Below, one piece after another: positions 25,656 through 34,641 of a stretch of 64,000 bases of DNA. Each line of letters starts with the position of its first letter. Position 1 is the stretch's first letter. The position numbers and the translations under genes were made by a program. This stretch comes from Azospirillaceae bacterium. Its GTDB lineage: Bacteria; Pseudomonadota; Alphaproteobacteria; Azospirillales; Azospirillaceae. The notes below the pieces were generated by a model, which worked only from the letters and a program-made list of their open reading frames with translations, had not been told where the DNA came from and did no database searches. The DNA lies in the NCBI GenBank assembly GCA_028283825.1, contig JAPWJW010000001.1:1984001-2048000 (forward strand). The letters run 5' to 3'.

Positions 25656-25785
25656 CACGGGGGCCGGAGGCCCCGTGCGCCAGGCCGCGACCGTGGCCGC
25701 CGGAGGTTTCCGGGGAGCGGACGCGGACTGGAAACCGAGGACAAGCCCAGCCCGCGGATGCGGGCGCCCGGCGCTTGAGGGCGCT
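25655..25785 (+). repeat. Structured intergenic repeat, copy 2
   Basis: It starts at the last base of the amidohydrolase TAG stop codon. It has hairpin GCACGGGG/CCCCGTGC, stem GGCCGC/GTGGCC with loop GACC, island GCCGGAG, stem GGTTTCC/GGAAACC, island GAGGACAAG, stem CCCGC/GCGGG with loop GGAT, and stem GCGCCC/GGGCGC around GGCGCTTGA. The terminal GTCA hairpin seen in copies 1 and 4 is missing. Confidence 0.85.
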
Positions 25786-25803
25786 TCATAACCACGCATC
25801 GGT

Positions 25804-25844
25804 GGCATGACGGCATACGGCAGCGCCCCCGCTTCCGTCATGCC
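25804..25844. other. 10-bp stem-loop upstream of metC
   Basis: GGCATGACGG pairs with CCGTCATGCC across a 21-nt loop, ending 51 bp before the proposed metC start. It may be a terminator without a T-run, an attenuator, or a decayed terminal hairpin of the neighbouring repeat. Confidence 0.4.
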
Positions 25845-25895
25845 GGCCATGGTGCGAAGATGGTCGCCATTTTGACATATCTGATCGCGCCATCC

Positions 25896-27074
25896 ATGTC
25901 CGACGACACGAAAAACCCCGCCACCCTGCTGGTCCATGCCGGACGCAACCCGCTGGACAATTACGGCGTGGTCAACGTGCCGCCGTATCGGGCGTCCACC
26001 ATCCTGTTTTCCTGCCTGGATGAACTGGAGGGTTATGATCCGGAGCATCGGGCGCCGCGCTACGGCCGGCGGTCCACGCCCAGCAGCCTGGCGTTCGAGG
26101 ACGCGGTGGCGGCATTGGAGGGCGGCGACCGCGCCGTGGTTGCCAGTTCCGGCCTGGCCGCCGTCACCACGGCGCTGATGGCCTATGCCGAGGCCGGCGG
26201 GCACCTGCTGGTGGCCGACACGGTCTATGGCCCCTCGCGCGACTTCTGCGACAAGGTGCTGACCCGCCTGGGCGTGACGGTGGAATATGTCGACGCCATG
26301 ATCGGCGCCGACATCGCCCACAAGCTGCGGCCCGAAACCAAGGCCATCCTGCTGGAATCCCCCGGTTCCCTGACCTTCGAGGTGCAGGACATCCCGGCCA
26401 TCGCTCGTGCCGCCCATGACAAGGGTATCGCCGTGCTGGTGGACAGCACCTGGTCGGCCGGCATTTGCAGCAAGCCGCTGGAACTGGGCGCCGACGTCGT
26501 CATCCACGCCGCCACCAAGTACTTCGTGGGCCACGCCGACGCCACCGTGGGGGTCATCGTCGGCACGCGCGAGGCCTGGCAGCGCATCAAGAACACCGCC
26601 CTGCAACTGGGCCAGAACGTGGGGGGCGACGATCTGTACCTGGCGATGCGGGGCCTGCGCACCCTGGCCGCCCGCATGGCCCGCCACCAGGAAACCGCCC
26701 TGGCCATCGCCCATTGGCTGAAGGGACGGGATGAGGTTCAGCGCGTGCTGCACCCAGCCTTCGCCGACTGCCCCGGCCATGACATCTGGAAGCGCGATTT
26801 CACCGGATCCAGCGGCCTGTTCACCGTGGAACTGAAGAAGCAGCCGCGTGCCGCCGTCGCCGCCTTGGTGGACGGGATGGAACAGTTCGGCATGGGCTTC
26901 AGCTGGGGGGGCTTCGAATCCCTGATCCTGCCCACCGACCCGCGCAAGATCCGCACCGCCACCCCCTGGTCCGGCACCGGCACCCTGATCCGCCTGCATG
27001 CCGGGCTGGAGGATGCCGACGATCTGATCCGCGACCTGGAAAAGGGCCTGAACCGCATGAAGGCCGCGCAATGA
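25896..27074 (+). CDS. metC: Cystathionine beta-lyase (PLP-dependent trans-sulfuration enzyme)
   Basis: A 392-residue Cys/Met-metabolism PLP enzyme that cleaves cystathionine to homocysteine, pyruvate and ammonia. The PLP lysine is K208 in [17 protein letters not shown]; the pattern [24 protein letters not shown] and the [22 protein letters not shown] block are typical of the MetC rather than the MetB/MetZ branch. The ATG at 25896 ([11 protein letters not shown]) fits family N-termini; the ATG at 25860 would add 12 residues. The stop overlaps the hisI start (ATGA), so the two genes are coupled although their pathways differ. Confidence 0.9.
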   Translation: MSDDTKNPATLLVHAGRNPLDNYGVVNVPPYRASTILFSCLDELEGYDPEHRAPRYGRRSTPSSLAFEDAVAALEGGDRAVVASSGLAAVTTALMAYAEAGGHLLVADTVYGPSRDFCDKVLTRLGVTVEYVDAMIGADIAHKLRPETKAILLESPGSLTFEVQDIPAIARAAHDKGIAVLVDSTWSAGICSKPLELGADVVIHAATKYFVGHADATVGVIVGTREAWQRIKNTALQLGQNVGGDDLYLAMRGLRTLAARMARHQETALAIAHWLKGRDEVQRVLHPAFADCPGHDIWKRDFTGSSGLFTVELKKQPRAAVAALVDGMEQFGMGFSWGGFESLILPTDPRKIRTATPWSGTGTLIRLHAGLEDADDLIRDLEKGLNRMKAAQ

Positions 27075-27541
27075 CCACCCTTGAGACGAACGACGTGACT
27101 TACCCCCTGCCCGCCGAGGCGGTCGATGCCACGCTGGCCGCCGTGACCTTCGACGCCAACGGCCTGGTGCCCGCCATCGCCCAGCAGTTCGATACGGGCG
27201 AGGTGTTGATGATGGCGTGGATGAACCACGCCTCCATCGCCGAGACGCTGGCCACCGGCCGGGTCTGTTATTGGTCGCGCTCACGCCAATCCTTCTGGCG
27301 CAAGGGCGACACCTCGGGCCAGGTGCAGCACCTGAAGGAACTGCGGGTGGACTGCGATGGCGACACCCTGCTGCTGCTGGTGGACCAGACGGGTGTGGCC
27401 TGCCACACCGGGCGCCGGTCCTGTTTCTACCGCGCAGCAAACGCGGACGGGCTGGCGACCATCGCCGACGTGGTGACCGATCCGCTGGCGCTTTACCCTG
27501 AACAAGCCCACGGTCACGGCCATTCCCACGAAAAAACTTAA
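27071..27541 (+). CDS. hisI: Phosphoribosyl-AMP cyclohydrolase
   Basis: A 156-residue enzyme of histidine synthesis that opens the adenine ring of phosphoribosyl-AMP. The metal site is visible as DCDGD (residues 94-98, Mg/Zn ligands), and C111 and C118 in [12 protein letters not shown] provide further zinc ligands; [16 protein letters not shown] is the classic family signature. It is a single-domain HisI, not fused to HisE. The C-terminus ends in a histidine-rich tail (HGHGHSHE) that is not part of the fold. It overlaps metC rather than lying in a his operon. Confidence 0.95.
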   Translation: MTTLETNDVTYPLPAEAVDATLAAVTFDANGLVPAIAQQFDTGEVLMMAWMNHASIAETLATGRVCYWSRSRQSFWRKGDTSGQVQHLKELRVDCDGDTLLLLVDQTGVACHTGRRSCFYRAANADGLATIADVVTDPLALYPEQAHGHGHSHEKT

Positions 27542-27664
27542 AAAGCCAACGATCCGGGACGCTGTGTCCGATTGACGGCGCCCGCGCCGTCGCCGACCAT
27601 CGCCGCTTGTGCGGCTTGAACCGGTTTTTGGGCGGAACCGGCGACGCCTGCGGGGGATGACGGC
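27542..27664. other. Intergenic hairpins between hisI and the hybrid kinase
   Basis: Three short stems follow hisI: GACGGCG/CGCCGTC (27574-27591), GCCGC/GCGGC (27603-27616) and CCGGTT/AACCGG (about 27620-27641). They may end the metC-hisI transcript, but none has a convincing T-run. Confidence 0.35.
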
Positions 27665-30625
27665 ATGACGGGCGTAAATCGGGGCGTGGGGAGGGAGCCG
27701 GGGCGGGTTGCCGGTCGCGTGCATGGCATGGCGCAGCCCACCACGCTGTTCATGGTACCGACCACGGCCCGGCAACGGTCGGCGGGCCTGGCGGTGGGCC
27801 TGGCCCTGTTCGTGCTGTTCCTCATTGGTGAACTATACGCCCGTGTGCCGGCCGGCGACATTCCCGGCATCCTGCCGGCCTATGCCACCATCATCCTGAT
27901 TTGCGACCTGCTGACCGCCTTCCTGATCGGCAGCCAGTTTAGCCTGGACGGCCAACGGGCCCTGCTGTGCCTGGTGGGGGGCTACGTCTTCTCCGGCGCG
28001 ATGGCGGTGGCGCAGGTGGCCTTGCTGCCTGGCGCCTTCACCGAGCGGGACGCCAACGGCGCCCTGTCCCAGGCCGCCCTCTGGGTCTACATGGCCTGGC
28101 ACCTGGGCGTGCCGCTTTGCCTGCTGGCCTTCACCACCCTGCATAAATCCCCCAATCCCATTCCCGCCGGCCGGCGCCAGATCTGGCTGCTGGTGGCCGC
28201 CTGCGGTGGGTTGGCCGCCGCCATCGGCATCGTGCCGGCCATCCTGTCGGCCGTGGGTCCCGTCCTGCCCAAGGGCATCATCGACAACAGCTATAACCTG
28301 GATCTGCCGGTCCGCCTGGTCTACGGGCTGGTCATCGTCGCCAACCTGGCCGCCCCCCTGGTCCTGACCGCCCGCACCCGTATCCGGACGGTGGGCGATT
28401 TGGGCCTGGTGATCTCCGCCGTGGCGCTGTGCCTGGACACGCTGCTGAACGCCATGGCGCAGAACCGCTTCACCATCGGCTGGTACCTGGGCCGGGCGGA
28501 CGGCGCCTTCGCCAGCGCGATCGTGCTGATCCTGCTGCTGGCGGAAATGGTCAGCCTGCATCGTCGCGTCCACGTCCAGAACAGCCAGTTGGCCAGCCAG
28601 CGCAAACGCCTGCTGGCCTTGACCGGCGACCTGGACCGGGCGCGCCGCACGGCGGAGGATGCGCAACGGGTCGCCGAACGGGCCAACGCCGCCAAGTCGG
28701 ACTTCCTGGCCAACATGAGCCATGAGATCCGCACCCCGATGAACGGCGTCACCGGCATGGCGCAAATCCTGCTGGACACCCCCCTGACCACGCAGCAGCG
28801 GGGATACGCGGAAATCATCCGCGACAACGCCGACGCCCTGCTGGCGGTCATCAACGACATCCTGGACGTCTCCAAGCTGGAGGCCGGCAAGGTCACGTTG
28901 GAGCGCGTCCAGTTCAGCCTGGACGAACTGGTGGATGGTGTCCTGGCCATCCTGGGACCCAAGGCGCGCGACAAGGGGCTGGAGATCGGCGCCCTGGTCC
29001 ATGAGAACGCCAGCGGCGTCTGGTGGGGCGATCCCACCCGGCTGCGCCAGGTGCTTCTGAACCTGGTGGGCAACGCCATCAAGTTCACAGGCCGTGGGTC
29101 GGTGGCGGTGGACGTGCACCTGCTGGGCGACGGCCCGGCGGGACCGGAACAGACCCGTCGCCTACGCATCAGCGTCCAGGACACCGGCATCGGCATCGAT
29201 CCGGCGCAGGTGGGCCAACTGTTCCAGATGTTCGAACAGGCCGACACCTCCATCACCCGCCGGTTCGGCGGCACTGGCCTGGGCCTGGCCATCAGCCGCC
29301 AGCTGGTGGAACTGATGGGCGGCGGCATCCAGGTGGACAGCCGCCCGGGCGAGGGCGCCACCTTCTGGTTCGACGTGCCGCTGGAACGGGCGCCGGCGCC
29401 CAGCCGGGTCACGGCCGCCCCGGCCAACCGCCTGCGCGACCACCGCGCCCTGGTGGTGGACGACACCCCCGTCAACCGCCTGATCCTGGTCCATCATCTG
29501 ATGACCTGCGGCATGGTGGTGGATGAGGCGGCCGGCGGCCCCCAAGCCCGCGCCCTGCTGCTGCAGGGCATGGCCGGCACCGCCGCCCTGCCCGACGTCA
29601 TCCTGATCGACCACCACATGCCCGAATTGGACGGCCCCGGCCTGGCCGCCTGGATCCGCGGCCAGCCGGCACTGGCCGGCGTCCGCCTGCTGCTGGCCAG
29701 TTCGCTGGAGGCCGGGGTGCATGACGGCCTGTTCGACGCCGTAGTGCCCAAGCCCATCCGCCGCCCCCAGTTGCTGGACGCCCTGAACCAGGCCTGCGGC
29801 CTGGCCGATACGCCGCGGGCGGCACCGCCACCCGATGTCCCGGCGGTGCCCCGTGCCGGGGCCGCCAACCGCATTTTGGTGGTGGAGGACAACCCAACCA
29901 ACCAGACGGTGGCCACGATCCTGCTGGAAAAGGCGGGTTATCAGGTGCAGGTGGCCGAGGATGGCGCCCAGGCGCTGCGCGCCTGCGTGCAGGGGCGGTT
30001 CGACCTGATCCTGATGGACGTGCAGATGCCAGTGATGGATGGCATCGAGGCCACCCGCCGCATCCGGGCGCTGGATGGCCGGGACCCGCCCATGCCCATC
30101 ATCGCCATGACGGCCAACGCCATGAGCGGCATGCGTGAGGATTACCTGGCGGCCGGCATGGACGACTACATCTCAAAACCGTTCAAGGCCGACCATTTGC
30201 TGGAGGTCGTGTCCCGCTGGCTGGCGGCGCGGACCCCGCGGGAAGCCCCGCCGCCGGACGCGGCCACCCTGCTGCTGGAACCCACGGTGCTGGCCCGGCT
30301 GGAACGGACGGTGCCGCCGGGCGACTTCCACGCCCTGGTGGAGGGCATCGTCAGCCGCGGCCGCGACCGCCTGAACGCCGTCCTGGACCTGGCCGACGGC
30401 GACGCGCCGGCGGCCTTGCGCGATGCCGCCCGCGACCTGGCCGCCATGGCCGACAGTTGCGGCCTGATCAGCCTGGCGCACCAGGCCCGCCGCCTGGGCG
30501 ACGACATCGATGCCGGCGGCGGCACGGTGGATGCGCTGGCCGCCTTGGCCGAGGTGGGACCGCGATCCTGGGACGCCCTGCGCGGACGTTTCCTGGACGC
30601 CCCCGCCACCCAGGCCCGGGCCTGA
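27665..30625 (+). CDS. Hybrid sensor histidine kinase with MASE-type membrane sensor, two receivers and a degenerate HPt
   Basis: A 986-residue multidomain kinase. The N-terminal about 300 residues form 7-8 membrane helices, like a MASE4-type integral sensor. Then follow a coiled coil, HisKA with H353 ([12 protein letters not shown]), an ATPase domain ([30 protein letters not shown]), receiver 1 with D649 ([12 protein letters not shown]), receiver 2 with D785 ([13 protein letters not shown]) and a C-terminal four-helix HPt-like domain. In the last, the expected AHxLKG reads [12 protein letters not shown], so the phospho-accepting histidine is missing. The signal path therefore probably needs a separate HPt or acts through receiver 2. 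No partner regulator is adjacent. A bidirectional terminator follows. Confidence 0.9.
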   Translation: MTGVNRGVGREPGRVAGRVHGMAQPTTLFMVPTTARQRSAGLAVGLALFVLFLIGELYARVPAGDIPGILPAYATIILICDLLTAFLIGSQFSLDGQRALLCLVGGYVFSGAMAVAQVALLPGAFTERDANGALSQAALWVYMAWHLGVPLCLLAFTTLHKSPNPIPAGRRQIWLLVAACGGLAAAIGIVPAILSAVGPVLPKGIIDNSYNLDLPVRLVYGLVIVANLAAPLVLTARTRIRTVGDLGLVISAVALCLDTLLNAMAQNRFTIGWYLGRADGAFASAIVLILLLAEMVSLHRRVHVQNSQLASQRKRLLALTGDLDRARRTAEDAQRVAERANAAKSDFLANMSHEIRTPMNGVTGMAQILLDTPLTTQQRGYAEIIRDNADALLAVINDILDVSKLEAGKVTLERVQFSLDELVDGVLAILGPKARDKGLEIGALVHENASGVWWGDPTRLRQVLLNLVGNAIKFTGRGSVAVDVHLLGDGPAGPEQTRRLRISVQDTGIGIDPAQVGQLFQMFEQADTSITRRFGGTGLGLAISRQLVELMGGGIQVDSRPGEGATFWFDVPLERAPAPSRVTAAPANRLRDHRALVVDDTPVNRLILVHHLMTCGMVVDEAAGGPQARALLLQGMAGTAALPDVILIDHHMPELDGPGLAAWIRGQPALAGVRLLLASSLEAGVHDGLFDAVVPKPIRRPQLLDALNQACGLADTPRAAPPPDVPAVPRAGAANRILVVEDNPTNQTVATILLEKAGYQVQVAEDGAQALRACVQGRFDLILMDVQMPVMDGIEATRRIRALDGRDPPMPIIAMTANAMSGMREDYLAAGMDDYISKPFKADHLLEVVSRWLAARTPREAPPPDAATLLLEPTVLARLERTVPPGDFHALVEGIVSRGRDRLNAVLDLADGDAPAALRDAARDLAAMADSCGLISLAHQARRLGDDIDAGGGTVDALAALAEVGPRSWDALRGRFLDAPATQARA

Positions 30626-30642
30626 CCCGCGCTCCCCAAAGA

Positions 30643-30672
30643 AAAAGGCGGCCCTGGATGGGGCCGCCTTTT
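30643..30672. terminator. Bidirectional Rho-independent terminator
   Basis: A 12-bp stem AAAAGGCGGCCC / GGGCCGCCTTTT with loop TGGATG. The T-run on the plus strand and the A-run (GAAAAA) on the other side serve the convergent hybrid kinase and autotransporter genes. Confidence 0.9.
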
Positions 30673-30697
30673 CACATGACCGGACCGGTAATCCGGA

Positions 30698-33691
30698 TCA
30701 GAAGCGGAACTTGCTGACGAAACGGGCGTCGTAGCCGATGAAGCCATGGCGGTCTTCGCCGCCCAGTTCCAGACCGATGTCGGAATAACGGTTGCCGCCC
30801 GAAATGGTCAGGCGGGCGATGGGGCCGCCGCCAACCATGCTGTCCGGCACCAGGGTGAAGCTGGACCCGCCGGCGAAGTTGGCGACCGTGTCGCCGGGAC
30901 CGTCACCGAACACCTGCTTCCAACCAACGGTCAGCGCCGGCTTCCACTGGAAGTCGCCACCGAACTGGGTGCCGAAGGTCAGGCTGGCTTCGGCGTTGCC
31001 CTGCTGGCCCGTCCGCGAGTTGATGTTCAGGTCCAGGGCGTCGCCGCCGCCGCTTTCCTGATGGGCGCCGTCATACAGCAGGAAGTAGTCCAGCGACGCG
31101 TTCGGCCGCACGAACATGAAGCCCAGCGATTGCTCATAACCCAGGCCGACATGGGCATCACCCATGTAGCCGGACCAATGGGCGCTGGCCTGGCGCTCGA
31201 AAGCGACATCGTCGCTGTCCGTGCCATCGAAGGCGCGCGTGCTGCTGAAGCGGATGTAGCCGGCGTTCACGCTGGCGTTGGCCAGCAGCCCGCCCAGGCG
31301 ATCACGCCAATAGGCGCCGCCGGTGAAGACTTCACCCTTCACCTGGTTGCTGCTGGAGGAATCGGGGTCGTTGACGGCGGTGATCATGTACGAGGTGGCC
31401 AGACCGACGATGCCGACGTTCTGGACCGACTTCTCATAACCGCCCATCAGGGCGACGCCGTTGCCGTTGTAGCCGGGGCCCTGATTCCGGTTCTGCGACA
31501 CGGCGAAGCCCAGTTCCTGCACCCAGGCGCCCCGCTGTTCGTCCCGCATGGCGACGCTGGGATCGCCCTCGGTCCGCGACAGGGCCATCATGCCGCGGTT
31601 CAGCAGCTGGAAGGGACCGCCGTTGTAGTCCGGCAGCATCTTCTCATACAGGCTGCCGAAGCTGTTCTGGGTCGTCGCGTTGAAGAACGCGTCGGAGATT
31701 TCCGTGTCCTTGTCGAAGGCGCCGTAGATGGCGTTGAACGCGCTGGCGCCCACGGTGATGCCGGCCTCGGCCGCCGTGCGCCGCGCCACGTTGATCGACA
31801 CGGTGCCGGCCGTGGTATCGGTGGCGATGTTGGCCTTGTACCAGTAGGACACATCGCCCAGCAGCGACTGGTCCACCGCGCCGACGTTCAGGCTGCTGGC
31901 CTTGATGACGGTGAAGGTGGTGGTGTCGGTCACCTTGCTCTTGAAGATCAGGCCGATCTTGGCGCCGCTGTCGATGGTGGCCGTACCGGCCACGTTGAAC
32001 ACGGTGTTGGTGCCGTTGGCCGGGTCGGCGGTGAAGTCGATCTCACCCGTCGACCCCACGGTCAGCGACTTCATGCTGATGGCGCTGGCGCTGGTGTCGC
32101 GCAGCTTGCCGCTGATGGTGGCGGTCAGCGTGCCCTCGCTGGTCAACGCGCCATAGTACGTGGCACCGCTGTCGATGGTCAGGGTGTTATCGCCGCTGCC
32201 GTAGGCCAGGGCGCCGGTGACGGTGCCGGCGGTCAGGTTCACCGTGGCGTCGCCCGAGCCCAGCAGGATGTCACCGGTGATGGTGCCACTGTTGTTGATC
32301 GTCACGCCGGTGGTGTTGGCGCGCAGGTCCAGGGCGATGGCCTCGCCCGTGACCGCGGTGTTGTCGTCGCCCAGGCTGACCTTGGCCAGGATGGTGCCGC
32401 TGTTGTTGACCAGGCTCAACGTGCCGGAGGCATCGTAGACGGCCACGGCGTTGCCGGTCACGGCCGAGACGCTGCCGCCGTAGCCGCCGACATACGCCGC
32501 GACGCTGCCGACCACGTTCAGGCTGTTGACCGTGGCGCCGGCGGCGATGGAGATGGCGGTGGCCTGCGAGTTCTGGCTGATCACCGTGCTGCTGAGACCG
32601 CCGGAGACCGCGATGTCGGTCACGGTGGCACCGGAGCCGATCAGGATGCCGGTGGAGGCCGCCTGGTAGGACAGCGTCGTGATGCTGCCCGACAGGCTGA
32701 GGCCGCCGTCCACCAACACGTCCCCGCCCAGACCACCGATCTGGACGCCGGTGGTGCTGAAGCCGTTGTAGACACCGCTGGAGACGATGGCGCCCGCCAG
32801 CAGCAGGCCGCGGGTGTCACCCGGGTAGGCACCCATTTCCAGCGTGCCGCTGGTGCCGCCGATGACGATGGAGGGGGCCGAGCCGTACGAGCTGACGACG
32901 GCCGTCGATTCGATGTACAGGCCGCCGGTGACGGTCTGGGAAATGCTGATGGCAGCACCGCCCTGCAGTTCGTCATTGGCCGTCAGGGCCTCAAAACCGG
33001 CGGTGGTGGTGGGACGGGTGGTGGACAGGTAGCCGGTGGAGGTGATGCTGCCCGTGACGTCCACCGCACCTTGGGTCACGCCATCCAGCGCCACGCCCAC
33101 CGAGCCGGTGCCCAGCATGCTGATGGAACCGGAAATGGTCATGGTGCCGGCGGTGACGGCCGTGGTGTGGACACCGTAGGAATTGTTGCCGGTGACCGAA
33201 ACCGTGCCGCTGACCGTCGTGCTGCCGTCCACTTCCGTCGCCAGCAGGATGCCGGCGCTGTCGTTGCCGCGGACGGTCAGGGTGCCGGAAACGCTGATGT
33301 CGCCGGTGAACGCGCCGGTGCCCGACGCCCAGATGCCGTAGCGGTTTTCCGCCGTGGTCAGCGGGATGGTGGAACTGACGTCGGTGTCGGTCAGGGTCAG
33401 GGTGCCGCTGACGCCGATGGTACCGCTGTTGCCGCCCTCAAGCAGGATGCCCGTGGTGTTGCTGTTGCCGGTAATGGAAACGGTGCCGGACACGGAAAGC
33501 GCATTGTTGCTGTCCACCGTGACGGCGGTGCCGCTGCCGGGGCTCAGCGTGCCGGAGATGATGAGGTCACCGGTGTTAGAGGTCAAAACCCCCGTCGAGG
33601 AGGACCCGGACATCGTCGTGTCCGCATGAAGGTCGGTCAGGGCGGCGAAGCACAGGGGCGCAGCGGCCACCGGCGCGAGGAAGCGCTTCAT
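30698..33691 (-). CDS. Autotransporter (type Va) with repetitive beta-helical passenger
   Basis: A 997-residue surface protein. A signal peptide (MKRFLAPVAAAPLCFAALTDLHA) is followed by a passenger of about 680 residues rich in Gly, Ser, Thr and Val, built of repeated short strands such as ISGTLSPGSGTAVTV, VSGTLTLTDTD and VSGTVSVTGNNSYG, the pattern of a right-handed beta helix. From about residue 720 the protein turns into a 12-strand barrel (MRDEQRGAWVQELGFAVSQNRN to the end) and finishes with a terminal Phe (SKFRF). The passenger has no visible protease triad or adhesion motif, so adhesion or biofilm function is only a family-level guess. Confidence 0.9.
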   Translation of the reverse strand: MKRFLAPVAAAPLCFAALTDLHADTTMSGSSSTGVLTSNTGDLIISGTLSPGSGTAVTVDSNNALSVSGTVSITGNSNTTGILLEGGNSGTIGVSGTLTLTDTDVSSTIPLTTAENRYGIWASGTGAFTGDISVSGTLTVRGNDSAGILLATEVDGSTTVSGTVSVTGNNSYGVHTTAVTAGTMTISGSISMLGTGSVGVALDGVTQGAVDVTGSITSTGYLSTTRPTTTAGFEALTANDELQGGAAISISQTVTGGLYIESTAVVSSYGSAPSIVIGGTSGTLEMGAYPGDTRGLLLAGAIVSSGVYNGFSTTGVQIGGLGGDVLVDGGLSLSGSITTLSYQAASTGILIGSGATVTDIAVSGGLSSTVISQNSQATAISIAAGATVNSLNVVGSVAAYVGGYGGSVSAVTGNAVAVYDASGTLSLVNNSGTILAKVSLGDDNTAVTGEAIALDLRANTTGVTINNSGTITGDILLGSGDATVNLTAGTVTGALAYGSGDNTLTIDSGATYYGALTSEGTLTATISGKLRDTSASAISMKSLTVGSTGEIDFTADPANGTNTVFNVAGTATIDSGAKIGLIFKSKVTDTTTFTVIKASSLNVGAVDQSLLGDVSYWYKANIATDTTAGTVSINVARRTAAEAGITVGASAFNAIYGAFDKDTEISDAFFNATTQNSFGSLYEKMLPDYNGGPFQLLNRGMMALSRTEGDPSVAMRDEQRGAWVQELGFAVSQNRNQGPGYNGNGVALMGGYEKSVQNVGIVGLATSYMITAVNDPDSSSSNQVKGEVFTGGAYWRDRLGGLLANASVNAGYIRFSSTRAFDGTDSDDVAFERQASAHWSGYMGDAHVGLGYEQSLGFMFVRPNASLDYFLLYDGAHQESGGGDALDLNINSRTGQQGNAEASLTFGTQFGGDFQWKPALTVGWKQVFGDGPGDTVANFAGGSSFTLVPDSMVGGGPIARLTISGGNRYSDIGLELGGEDRHGFIGYDARFVSKFRF

Positions 33692-34172
33692 TTGCTAGAA
33701 AATCCTGCCTGTTCAGACGAGTGGGGGGCGGTTGGCCGGTCGGGATATTGGTTGGGGCGTGGGATGGGCGGCAGCGTGCCGGGTTAATCGGGTTGCGGTC
33801 CTGTGTTGGGCAGGCCCGGGATTACGGCCCTTACGGACCGTATTACACGGGCCTGTCGTCGAAACCCGGCGGCCTGTTTTCGTAAAAATTCGCGTATCCG
33901 CAATTTTTTTCCACCCTGCCGGCAGAGGGCCGGTACCTCGAAGCCATGGCGCCCGCACGTTAGCGATTGCCGCGGCTGATACGCTGGACAAATCGTCGCG
34001 GATAGGGGCGAACCGCAAAATTGTCCGGATGGGCGACATCTGGGCAACGCCTATCCATAATCACCAGAAACCGGTATCGCCCGCCGGCATTTGCAACTGG
34101 CGGGGGTTCCGCGCCCTAACGTAAGGTTCATCACCCCATCTGCCGGGGCCGGCCGCTGGAGAACGGGACCGC
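33692..34172. other. Intergenic region upstream of autotransporter and hypothetical gene
   Basis: A 481-bp divergent region. It has an 8-bp inverted repeat CAGGCCCG (33811-33818) and CGGGCCTG (33848-33855) enclosing a second imperfect pair around TTACGG. An AT-rich tract near 33880-33910 (GTAAAAATTC, CAATTTTTTT) is the best candidate promoter zone for the autotransporter. No gene is evident. Confidence 0.45.
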
Positions 34173-34526
34173 ATGAAGGAACTTCGCTGCATCGTCTTCA
34201 CCGACCGTGAAGTGGCCACCGCCGTCGCCGAGCGGCGGCGCAAGATCAATGAGGCCATGCCCGACGGCACGATCACCGGCGTGGAATACACGGTGGACCG
34301 GGGTGTATCCGCCCGCCTGACCCTGGACCATCAGGGGGCCGGCGGCGATCTTTCCATTCCGGAGCAGGAATTGCAGGCGGCGCTGGTTGCCTATTGCATG
34401 GCACGTGGCGTTCCCCTGCCGGTCGTCGCCGACAAGGCGCTGTACGTCATCAAAGACCGCGCCACCCTGATGATCACCATGAATTTCCGCAAGCCCGCGC
34501 GCCTGGTGGCCCTGGGCATGGAATAG
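34173..34526 (+). CDS. Conserved-looking small cytoplasmic protein of unknown function
   Basis: A 117-residue soluble protein without signal peptide or membrane segment. The sequence has good coding character and alternates likely strands and helices: ELRCIVFTDREVATAVAERRRKINEAMP, then a hairpin-like ITGVEYTVDRGVSARLTLDHQGAG, a helix with QELQAALVAYCMARGVPLP, and YVIKDRATLMITMNF. The ATG at 34173 has GAACGGGA upstream. It converges with the flagellin gene, the two sharing a hairpin terminator. I do not recognise the family. Confidence 0.7.
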   Translation: MKELRCIVFTDREVATAVAERRRKINEAMPDGTITGVEYTVDRGVSARLTLDHQGAGGDLSIPEQELQAALVAYCMARGVPLPVVADKALYVIKDRATLMITMNFRKPARLVALGME

Positions 34527-34552
34527 CCCGCAGGAATGCGGAACAGAAATGA

Positions 34553-34588
34553 AAACGCCCGGGTGGAGGGGGATCCACCCGGGCGTTT
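34553..34588. terminator. Terminator between hypothetical gene and flagellin
   Basis: A 15-bp perfect stem AAACGCCCGGGTGGA / TCCACCCGGGCGTTT with a 6-nt loop. On the minus strand it continues TTTTCATTTC, making it a strong intrinsic terminator for the flagellin gene. Confidence 0.88.
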
Positions 34589-34641
34589 CATCATAGCCAG
34601 GCCGCCCGGATGGGGCGTCATGCCCCATCCGGAACCGACGG

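Noticed and set aside
30698-33691. Repeated GTVS/SGT units considered as a tandem DNA repeat or CRISPR-like array
   Set aside because: The units are degenerate protein-level strands of a beta-helix passenger; no regular DNA repeat and spacer pattern exists. No CRISPR array was seen elsewhere.
30746-33787. 1013-codon open frame antisense to the autotransporter
   Set aside because: It mirrors the repetitive GC-rich autotransporter gene, has His/Gly/Ala/Gln-rich composition typical of antisense frames, and no family character.
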